Position numbers and translations under genes: made by a program. A stretch of 64,000 nt of DNA. Source: Macropodus opercularis (lineage: Eukaryota > Chordata > Actinopteri > Anabantiformes > Osphronemidae). Of this stretch, positions 1 through 10,955 are shown one piece after another. Numbering within the stretch: the stretch's first letter is position 1; every line of letters begins with the position of its first letter. The notes beneath the pieces were generated by a model. That model did not search any database, was not told where the DNA came from, and saw nothing but the letters and a program-made list of their open reading frames with translations. The stretch is taken from positions 4,697,001-4,761,000 of the forward strand of contig CM061094.1 of assembly GCA_030770545.1 (NCBI GenBank). The letters are read 5' to 3'.

Positions 1-1180
1 AATCTTAGCAGATTCACAACAGTTTGATCTCGAGGCAATGCAGTGCCCAGGGACACCATGTTTCTTTGTGCCCTCTTTTATTTTACTTTTTTATTTCTTC
101 CTTTTCACATTCCATATTGCTTTTTCTGTTCTTTGTATTGTGTTTATGTTTCTATTGTGTCTGTCTTTCACAATTTCCATCCAGCTCTATTCATAAAATA
201 ATGTCTGTCTTAACCTAAAACATACTTTAGGTTTGAAGTAAGTAAATAGGTAATGAGTGTGTCTAGTCTTGACTACACAGGACTGTCTCAAGGTTCACAC
301 AGTAGAGAGTTCCAAACACTTACTTACTGCTGACCAGACTGGAAAGTGTTACACAACTGACAGGCAGAATGGGTACAAATGGAAAACATTCCACACAATC
401 GTTACCCTCCCCAGAAGTATTAACAATTATGACACTAAGACGTGTAAGAATCTGGGAAGTCACAAGCCTTACATCTAGGAAAAGAAAAGCCTCTATTACG
501 ACGCCTAAAACTCCACCATCAGGAAAACACTACCTCTGCACTTGAAAAGAACCAGTCGAAAGCCCATTGGAAGAATCTGAAGCATGCAGTCCAGATAACA
601 GATAACAGTAACAGTAAGGAGGAGTGCATTACTAGTTGATGGAGCAGGCTGAGAATCACCTCCTTTTAACACAGTTCTTCGACACAAGACATAGTCACAT
701 GTTATTAGGATCAATTAATTCTATTTTGATGAGGGTTTGAGATACAAGGATCTGTATATGTCCACATGATGCTCATAATTTGAGTTCATAGTCAGTAGGC
801 ACAAGCATACGAACTGTGCCAGATATTTGTTGAACTATTTGTGCTGTATTTAAAGCTAAGCTAATTCAAAGCATCAAAGTAAATTACAAAACAAAACAAA
901 CCCAACGAAGCAAAAACCTGCAAAGAACCAAGATTTTTGTGGACTCCGGCAAGTTGCCCACACTTAACAGCTGTCATTCCACATTAAATATTATGGTTGA
1001 CAAAAGTTAAATACTGAACACTCTTTGTTGCGTCTACAAAATTCACAACCTCAACTCACACAATCTGCGTCGTAAACTCTGACGTCTTAATAACATAGGC
1101 AATCTACGTCTTTGTTTTCACAACAACTGCACAGATAACAATCTCGCACTCGACACTTTAGTGTCGTGTTTTGATGACGC
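1..1180. other. Upstream flank of n4bp1, no gene recognised
   Basis: No open frame here resembles a known protein. The short frames present lack splice context and family similarity. The stretch is AT-rich with no clear transposon signature. Its last part runs into the n4bp1 promoter, where CRE-like TGACG cores appear near 1079-1083. Confidence 0.5.
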
Positions 1181-1310
1181 CATCACTGGGACTTTCCGGA
1201 TACGTCACTAGGGGCTTCCGATTCTTTTAAGCTAGCTCTCCCTCTATGTTAATGTTGTTAGAGACAGTAAACGGCGCTGCGTTGCTCCGGACTGCTCGCC
1301 AGAAGAGACC
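1151..1310 (+). promoter_or_regulatory. n4bp1: Putative n4bp1 core promoter with kB and CRE-like sites
   Basis: The sequence GGGACTTTCC at 1188-1197 is an exact match to the classical NF-kB consensus. TGACG/TACGTCA elements resembling CRE half-sites lie just before it (about 1174-1178) and after it (about 1202-1208). A perfect 7-nt inverted repeat with a 2-nt centre (CGACACT-TT-AGTGTCG) sits at 1151-1166. No TATA box is obvious at a useful distance. The start site is not visible from sequence. The placement rests only on being directly upstream of the first coding exon. Confidence 0.4.
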
Positions 1311-1358
1311 ATGGATTCATTAAAGGCTCCGAACGGACCCGAGCTATTCGAATATTGA
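1311..1358 (+). CDS. Upstream ORF in the n4bp1 5' leader (15 codons)
   Basis: The ATG at 1311 sits in a near-perfect Kozak context (gaccATGG). It opens a 15-residue frame, MDSLKAPNGPELFEY, that ends at TGA 1356-1358. The frame differs from the n4bp1 main frame, and its stop lies 40 nt before the proposed main ATG at 1399. If the transcript starts upstream of 1311, scanning ribosomes should translate this first, so it would probably damp n4bp1 output. It could instead lie upstream of the real start site, or join another exon by splicing not recognised here. Confidence 0.45.
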   Translation: MDSLKAPNGPELFEY

Positions 1359-1398
1359 GGCGCCGTTGTTAGGAGCGATAGTCAGTCTGAGAGGCGGA

Positions 1399-4300
1399 AT
1401 GTCAACAACGCGGCCCCTCCTCGGAATGAGGCGAGTCACCGAGCTAACGTGCCCGGAGCAACCGACCAGCAGGCTCGCTGCGACAGCCGGCAGACAGCAA
1501 CAAGAACCACCCACCGTGGACGAGTTTACAGTCCTAGAGGATAAAGAAGATGAGCTGAAATGTGCCAAGCCTCGTGTGGAGCAGGTTTTTAAAGTAACGT
1601 TCACTATTATAGGTTTGCTGGACCACACAGGACAGCAACACGGCAGCAAAACATCACGGCAGATATGGCTGCAGCTCAAAGGGAACAGAGACGACGTGTC
1701 AAAGGCGAAGGTAAAGTTCTTTTAAACAGTTCCACGTGTGTTTTTCCACAAATGAATCACAACCGAGGGGCTGTTTTCATGAATACGCCAAATAACCATT
1801 ATACACACCGCTGGTGAACAGGTGTGTCTGTGTGCTGTGATTGAGTCCAGTCCGGTAAATCACACATCTCATCATGTCTCACCTGTAGCCGGCAGGTTAT
1901 ACAGAGTAGATGCTGTAGTGAGATTAGATACAGATAGTCTGACGTTTTTAATGCTTTTGTTTTCCTGCTCTATAAAGGGTAGACTTCTATGTGATAATCT
2001 TGTTGAGGTTGTTGCTTAAAAGTGATACGAACTCCGAGTATATCAAGTTTCCACCACATCCTCAGCGTGAGGATGAACAGCCACTTGTACATATATCACG
2101 CACTAATTTTAATCAGATATGATATGAAAGTGACAATAGTCATAACGCTGCTAAATTGTCATCGCACTATTGGCATTGTAACACCTAGACACAAATGTCA
2201 TGACATTTAATTTAGCTAATTTATAGATGCCCTTTGTCACACAAGGATAATTTCGCTTTCATAATGATTTCTTTTATATACTATATACTAATGTGTGGAG
2301 TGTGGGCATTCAAATATCAACACACTTATCCATTGTTATCAATGAGTCATTTATAGACTATTAGACTATTATTTATATATTAAAATTTTGGACTAGATTA
2401 ATAAGCCACATTACAAACAAAATCACATTATGGACAACTGTAGGATAGTCTATATTGGGAGAGTTGATATTATTATTATTTTTTATTATTATTATTATTT
2501 TTATTATTATTGTTATTATTATATTGCTAGGTAGTTTATGTTAGGAGAATACATTTTAATTTTAAAAGTTAAACAACCATAAACATACATAAAAGCTAGA
2601 AGTTCCAAAGTTGGTCCAAAGTAGCCATCTTCGTAATCATCTATTTATGTATCTGTGTCTGATTACAAATGCATGTACATGATATTTCAGCATGTGATTG
2701 CCTTTATTTCTAATTTAGCATGTTCTGTTGTTCATACACAGCAGAGAATGAGCAGTGTGCTAGCAGCTCTTGCAGTTTTTCTAATGGGGATCTCCACACA
2801 GGAACTTGTCGCAATTTTATCATGGAACTGTACCTGATTTCTGTGTACCTGCAGTTACACAATATTTATCATGTAGTAATGCAGTCACCTCCTTTTGAAA
2901 TGGCAAGCCCTGCTCTATGGTTAGGGTTGGCTGTACAGTGACGTTTAAGTTTAGGATTAAAATATGATGGAGAGATGACACACTAACATCACAAGTTTGT
3001 TTCTCCTTCTGATATGCTTTTCTAGGCTATTTATGCAACTCTTTTTAGCAGTTGTTTCCATTGTCCTGCCATAAGTCTCTTATTCATATTATGTGTTTAG
3101 TTGATAATTGAGTTTTTCCTTTTTGATAATTGTTTGTAGTTGCAGACAAACTGTTTTTGAACATTGCTGAATTTATTCCACTACTGTCATGATATGTTAT
3201 ATTATAGCAGCAATGCAAGTCCAAGTGATAACACTACTGATGAGCTCATATCATGTGGATCATGAAAAGATCCACCTTGCATAACTTTGGTAGAGATTTA
3301 TCTTTCTCTCATTAATTCACAAATTGTTCTAGAGCATTAGTGGCTTAACTCTGTACTTTTTGACTCTCTATGAAGTTTTTGTAAGATGGTCTATTGTGAA
3401 ATCTTCCCGTGTGCTGTGGTTGTTTATGATCACTGACTGTTTTAGGGTTTTCTTCACTCCTCTCCCAATGCTTCTGCCATCAGCTTTTTTTTTTTTTTTT
3501 TTTTACTTCATTCATCTACTGACCCCTGTATGTTGGTTTGTACACTGGTGGTTTCACTTTTCAGGACAGTGCATATTATTTGATTTGCCTATGGTCGATA
3601 TTTGTGCAAAACATCTTCACATTTCGTAGTCTCAACCTCCCTAACAAAAGCTTGCTTTTCTGTAATAGAAATCTCTTCATGAATTGTATTCTCTTCTACA
3701 ATCTTTAAATAACACTGTGTGATTTCCCATACAAGAGAGTCTCTCACACTTCTGCATCTTGTGCAATGAGTCTCTCTTGTGTATGCAAGTTGCTTTCCCT
3801 ATGACCAGCTGTTCTGAGCTCTGCCAGTCAACCGAGAACGTCATGTGGAACTGATAGCCTGTTCAACCAATGATAAGAATTACATAAATGCAATAGATTT
3901 CTTTGAGTTAGCAGGAGTAGTCGCATGTTACTTTGGTGCTAAGTTTAGTTTGGGAAAACCACCATTTTTCCTGTGTTTTGTAGAACTGTTTGCTTGACAT
4001 AAAGAAAAGAAATACAGTTTGAGAACAATTATGGGAATCAGTGACCAGTGGTTAAAGGTTTGGCTTTTATGTCTGAATAGGTCACGTTTGTTTTGTTGCA
4101 TATTTTGCTGTGATTAAAGAGAAGGAGGGTTTGATTAGTAATGCTTTTTTGTCGAGACTTGAATGTGAAGCTTGATTGTTGTATCTGTGCATTAGCTAAA
4201 GCCAGCAGATATTCAGCAGTGAACTTTAGTTTATTAGCTTGTTTTGTCTTCAAACTCTGGAGAAAGCACAGAGAGGTTTGTTTAGTGTAACATATTTGAA

Positions 4301-7300
4301 CTGGAACACCTGTTTATTGAGCTATTGGTATGATTTGAGCTTGGCATGCCTTTATTACTACAAAATAGTAGTAGTATTTATTGTATTTGGTCATTCTGAC
4401 TGACCTTTGCAATTAGGTTGTTTTAAGTCTACCATGTTTTCTCTTCACACCAACTTTGTCATTGTATTGTCAAAAGACATATTTTTATGCAATAATGATA
4501 AACCCACGTCACAAAGTATCTGTAAGGAAGTTACCACACCCACCTGCAGGTGATTCATCTAAACATTTCCCACAGGCAGGAGATTCCCTGAATCAATGAC
4601 AAGTGTTGAGTTTCACCACGTGTCTGCAGTACACCACTTTCCCACTTTCCAAAGATTTTAAAGCTGTGAAGTAAAGAGGTTTCATTGTTTTATTATCAGG
4701 GCTATTGTTTAGTGACATGCTGTAACAGTTTATCTTGCCTTGTCTTGCAGGAATATGTTCGAGGACTATGTGACCCAGAATTGCACAAAGAGGAGCGCTA
4801 CCCAGTAGACATGCACTGTATCTTTGCGGGTGCCCGGGGGCTCTTCCTGGACAGACTCATTCGGGACACAAGTGCTGAGGTTCTGGTGCTAGAACCAGGT
4901 CGCCTGCGGTTGCTAGGACAGGCTGAACCTGTAGTAATGGCCCAGAGCAGAGTTCAGCAGTTTGTAGCACTATTCCAGGTATGGAGTCTGTTGCAGGATT
5001 TTTTTATTGCACATTCTATACTTATATTTTATACTGTAGTTTAGGCCACTAATAGTACTGTAGTACACTGTGATGGGCTTCATTCTAGTAAATCACACAT
5101 CTCTCATCATGTCTAACTTGTAGTTTGTAGGTTTTACGGTAGAGTGAGAACCTGTTAATTTAGCCAATTTATGCAATACAATTTATAGATTGTTAAAAGC
5201 AGTTTATGTTTATAAATGTCAAATTACAAAATGTCATGTTTCTCAATTATTCATTGTGGTGATTTTAAGCTAAAATTACACTCAATGCAGTATTGGGTAA
5301 GTGGTGACTCTGATAAATATTATTATATAGAGACGACCTACCCTTATCGATTCTCCCAACATAAAAGAAAATCCTGTCGGATTGTCGGATGTTATCTTAT
5401 GGAATAGCATCATCAAGTGTCACCCTGTGTGCCTGTTTTGTGTCCAGGAGAAGAGAAGTCTACCCAGTGACAGAGAGCCAGCAGTGAAACGAGCGTTCAA
5501 GTCGTTTGTGGAAGAAAGGGCTGACAAGTTTACTATGGAGCTTCTACTGCTGCCCAGTGCACTGAAGGAAGAGTTGCTGGGACTGGCCCATAGCCCCACT
5601 AGCATAAACACCTCATCCCTGGTTAGTGGATGTAATTTATTAACTTTAGGGATTTGTTCTAAAACAAGCTTATTCAGTACATTGAATATTGACTATTGAT
5701 TCCATATTAGGTTGCCTTTAAAACACACTTATAGCTTTAGTTCAGCTGAAACACAAAGCTTAAATGTTGGCAGCTATGCAGTAAGTAAAAGGAAAGCATC
5801 TGCAATTGTGACACAAAATCTGGTCTTGGGAGAACCATATAGAGCTTAAAGGGAAGTACAGTCTAAACCACAAGCATGGCAACTGCTACTTTTTTATTAT
5901 GTGTGATGGGAATTTGCACTGTACTTTCCTAATAAAGCACATTGACTTTTGTTTCCAGGTTCACCCCAACCAGACACTGCACTCATGCATAGAGATAGAT
6001 CAGGACCGCTCACAGAGTAGTACGCCTGTGACAGAGCTCTCCAACCGCATTCTGGACACCAGCTTTGAGGAGAAAGGGACCAACACAGCATCTCTTAGTG
6101 GAGGTGGTAAAGCAGGTCCTGACGTTATCCTGCTCAACGGCTCTCGGCCCTCACACAAACGTCGCTCATCTGAGAGCGAGACTCGTGACACAAAGAGGCA
6201 GTATTCTCTGGAGAGGAGGGACGAATCTCCAGAGAGAGCCAGAGAGAGACAGAGGGACAGAGAAGGCCGGGGGGGTGGTAGTGGCTGTAGATCCAAAACC
6301 CCCTCTGCGTCAACATCCTTCTCCTCTTCAACGAAGGCAAACACAGTTGGTCCAATTATGCTGGACTCCAGTGAGGGCTTGTCAGATGAAGGGGAGGCTG
6401 TCAGTCCAGAGACCAACCTCCGCTGCTTGGTCAATTTCTTTAGGTAAATGTTTGCAATTTAATCTGTAGTTCCTGTGAAATATGTGCATCAGGAGCAGCC
6501 TGTTAACTGAATTATTATTATTAGTAATATGGAAGGTTTGACTTGGCTTTGTCTTGTGCTGTACAGGGTTTTATAAAACTGCAGTTTTTTGTGCGCTTCC
6601 TGCGAACTGGAGCTGAAGTTAATTTTTTTTCATTCTTGATTAGTCTTTTATAAGCAAAATGCCAAATACCTGTCAAAACGACCCCACTGTAAAACAAGGG
6701 GCGCTCAAAGCTCAAAAACACACACAAAGGTTAGATAAAACAGCCTTCATGGGTGTTACATCAACACGTGTGGGTCATCTGATGAACAAGATTATCCAAC
6801 CGTTCATCTATATAAAGCGTATTGTGATTTATCGTCTGTCTGCGGCTGTTTTATCCAACCCTTGTGTAGTTTTTGAGTTTAGAGCGCCCCCTGTTTTCAT
6901 TTTGACCCCATCGAAGACTGGATGAGGGTTAACGTGCAACTGAGTTAAATCAATTAACAGACTAAAGTCCATCACGAGCCAAATGAAACATTGTGGGCAA
7001 CTTTATTCACTATGTGTGCTCTTTCTGCAGTGTTCAAAAAGTGAAAGGGATTAAATACTAGAGCCACGGTGCCTATGGGCATGCTGATATTATTTAACCA
7101 CAGCCTTGAACACCACAAGTTCATCCTTTAACACTCAGTTAATCAAAAATGAAATATTGTTAAAACCGATTTTCTTCAGAACCATGGGTTACCAGAAGGA
7201 AGTGGTCGAGCGCGTCGTCAAGGAGACAGGACAAACAGAAGATACGTTCCTCATCCTGGAGAAGATTGTTGAGGAAACTAGGCGTTGTGAGGAGGGGCTG

Positions 7301-10300
7301 AAAGCAGTGGAAAAAAGACGATTGAACTCTGTGCACGCCTCAGATGCTTCCTCTTCATCGTCATCCTCCTCAACAGTCTCTCGTTTCCGAGAGAAGGACC
7401 GTGACCTGAACAGAGAACTTGTAGACTCAGTCAGGTCCAAAGAGAACATTAAGCCAAACCAGCATGGAGGCAGCACTAACGGTCTAGGACATAGAAGGCA
7501 GTGCAGCAGCAGTGAGGCCACCACTCAGCAGGTACTCTTCTCTAATACTCTTCTTTAATTTATTGGTTTACATTATTGAATTACACAGCTGCTATAATAG
7601 CTGATATAATAGCGGCTTTACATCCATATTAATATATATATATATATCTGATTTCAGACCTTCCCCGTTAAGAGAAGTTCCAGTGCTCAGGGTGGTGCAG
7701 GAAACTACGACATTATTACTATTGAAGATGATGATGATGATGACCTCATCCCCTCAGAAACTAAAACAGCAGATAGTAGGACTTCCCAGACAATGAAGAT
7801 GACACACCTTGACCAGTCTGGGTCCAGAGCAGACTATTTGGCGCGGGGAGGGAGCAGCGTCTCATCCAGGGACTACCTATCAAGGGGTGGGAGTCACACT
7901 TTGGGAGCATCGGTTAAAGTTGAGAGCGTGACAGCGCTGCGCAGCACACCTCAGTGGCTGACTGCTACCACCACCACACTGGCGTCAACCCCTAGTGTAG
8001 GTATTACTGCATGCTGGGTTGTTTTTTTTTTTTGCATGTTACCATGACTTCTAACCACTGCATTAACAAACAGCCTGATGGTATCATCAGAAAATCCTAG
8101 AATATTTTCAATTGTTATATTATACTGAATGTTGGGGAATTTGTGAAAGAAGTAGTAATGGCATTTTTATTTAAGTTTCCATTACATTAAGGAGGAAAAC
8201 AATTTTGGTTGTTGACTTGGCGTTAAACCGTCAGTTTAACAGCATCTGAGTGAAACTGATAAACATTAAAATACATGAAAATGCATTTAATTTTCTTTCT
8301 CTTTAGTAGCTGTAAGTGAGATGTTACATAGCACAAACATGCTTAGAAGATATTGCAGTAACAACTTTCCAACACCCCATGATGTTTTACTTTTGTCAAA
8401 CAAGAGTCTACACACAGATTTTGTCATGAAATGTGTTAACATGTCCACACAATGCAGGGGCTTGGACTGGAATTCATATTCCTCGTGTATTTGTTTTTGT
8501 ATGACTGCATAAATCTCTTCTTTTATCTTCTTTAGGCAGCTCAGCCTGTTACACGCCCCTCTGCCTCACCCTATCAAACCATTGCTCACATGGGTGGTGC
8601 AGCAAGGCCTCCTCCTATAAATGATCCTCCAATACCCCTGGTGACTGGCTTGACTCGTTTCCATCAGTCACTGAGAACTCCGTACACTCTGAAGCTGCCA
8701 AATGAACCAGGACGTCCAGAGCTCAGACACATCATCATAGATGGCAGTAACGTGGCTATGGCGTGAGTCCACACATACATTTTTGAAACTTTGGTCATTT
8801 AAATTTTTTGGTAAGACAAAGATCTAATTCTGATAAAAATATTTTATGGTTTTAGTTTAATATTTTTAAACAGGCTGGCAACAGTAGAGAGAAGAGTCGC
8901 GGTGTGTGCATAACAACTCTATAAAAACAATCAGAATCATCTGTGCTGTGCAGATTCATATTTTAAAATTTTTTGAATACGTGTCAGGTCAAGGCTCCTT
9001 ACTGATGGCCGTAAATTCAAAATCTCTTTGTACTTCGGCACTTATCACACTTCTTGGTCAGGTGTCAACCCTGACAACATTGTGGGTTTTGTTCGGGGGA
9101 TTTTCAAATTTTTGGACAGCAGTGCACATTGGTTTAGCTCAATGTATATTATCACTTCTAGTTGTTGACTTCCTTCAGTAAAATTTACATTTATGTATTT
9201 CTTAACTTAAATTTTGTAGTAACTATATGATTAAGAAGAGCAGGAAATGGATTATGCAGATATTTAGGTTAAGTGGTTTATATAAACAAGATACCCCTAG
9301 AAGCGGCAGTAACCATGGCAATGCCATGACATGATACAAACGTTTTAAATGGATCAGTGATGAGTTTCACTGATAATTGTCAGAATCACAAAACATTTTT
9401 CTTCTCGCTCAGATTCAGCATGTCTTACCGATATGAGTCTAACACAGATGGTTGTAAGTCTTGTGGTGACAGTAATTGTGTGTTTTGAATGATGTCTCTT
9501 TCCACACCTGTAGCACATGCACCACGTTTTCCGTTCATATGCAAAGTCATCACCCTTCCCATCAACATCACCACTATCAGTTAGGGCCACACACACATAC
9601 AGTTATACATTCAAATTGGTTCATTCGAAATGAACCATCTGTTAAAATGCGTAGGTTGGTGTAGGTGCACCAAAACCATCCCACACATTCACATAGTGTT
9701 GTTACTCATCAGTTTTTGTGTGAGAGTGTGTTGTATATGCCTGGCAGAGCGAAAGCTGTTGTAACGGCATGATATTAGTGTATGGGGGTGTACCATGAGG
9801 GTGTTTTTGAGAAAGAAGGCCTCTTCTAGTAATATTGTGCGTTTGAAATTTCAGATTTTTCCAGAAATTTTGTGTATGTGTCACGCAGGGACAGATGGAG
9901 TAGAGCCATTTCTATCTACACTCTGTCCTAGTACTATCTCATACTTCATCCTGAGGCAACCTTGCCTTGACTTCTCACTTTTAGAACCACTTTCTTTTAT
10001 ATTTATGTCACTCCTGTCTTCCCTCCCGTGTTTGTCTTTCCTCTTTCCTTAACAGGTCATTTCTGTGTACATCTAACTGAATTAATACTTTTTTTTTTTT
10101 TAAACTGCTCATCACACTAGTCATGACCACAAATACCGGCACCCCTGCAATTCTGTCAGAAAATGCAACACTTCTCAGAAAATTGTTCCAATTGCAAATG
10201 TTGTGTGTTTGCACTGGACAATACAAAAAACAGGGAAGAAAAGTCAGACCTGATAAAAATTCACAACGAACTAAAATGGACTGATGGACTATTTTGGGTT

Positions 10301-10913
10301 TGTGGCTCACAGCAGCAGCTTCCTGTATAGCAAGTCTGACTGCTCTCTGGGAGTTACTCATCCTTGTTGCTGTTTATGTTGTTTTGTGGTTTGCATTACA
10401 GCTGTCTGACGTTCGTGTACACACTGTGAACGTCACTGTCATCAATCTGGGTCAGTCATGATGTTCCGTATACATGTGTTTGGGGGGTGTAATCATTTGT
10501 GTAAAAAAAACAAACCTATTGCCAGGGAAAACCAGACCTAAATCTAACCCAGTTCTACAAAACTTTGAGCTGATTAAATATAAGAGACCAGAAGTGCATT
10601 AATTGCTGTGGAAAATTATCCAATGGTAAAATGTGAAACTGTACCCTTATTAAATGTGTGTGACCAACGTTTGCAGCTATAACGCTAGCAAATTATTTCC
10701 AGTAACTGCAACAGCCCTGCATTTTAGTTGGGATATATTTTAGGTCATTGGACTTTACAAAACAGCTTTACATTGGGTCTTTGCAACTTTTTAAAGAAGA
10801 TTCACTGTTCCTTCCTGTTTAACACATCAACCATTAAAACACTTGAGTCAAATTGCAAATTATTGTATATGTATTTTCCGTACATACATAAATACTGTCA
10901 TTTTACAATAAAT

Positions 10914-10955
<42 letters not shown>

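Noticed and set aside
1344..1679. 111-residue antisense frame opposite n4bp1 exon 1
   Set aside because: It is a shadow of the GC-rich coding exon with no domain or start context of its own.
6000..6434. Large minus-strand frames opposite n4bp1 exon 4
   Set aside because: Serine-rich and arginine-rich mirror frames of a coding exon, without splice context or similarity.
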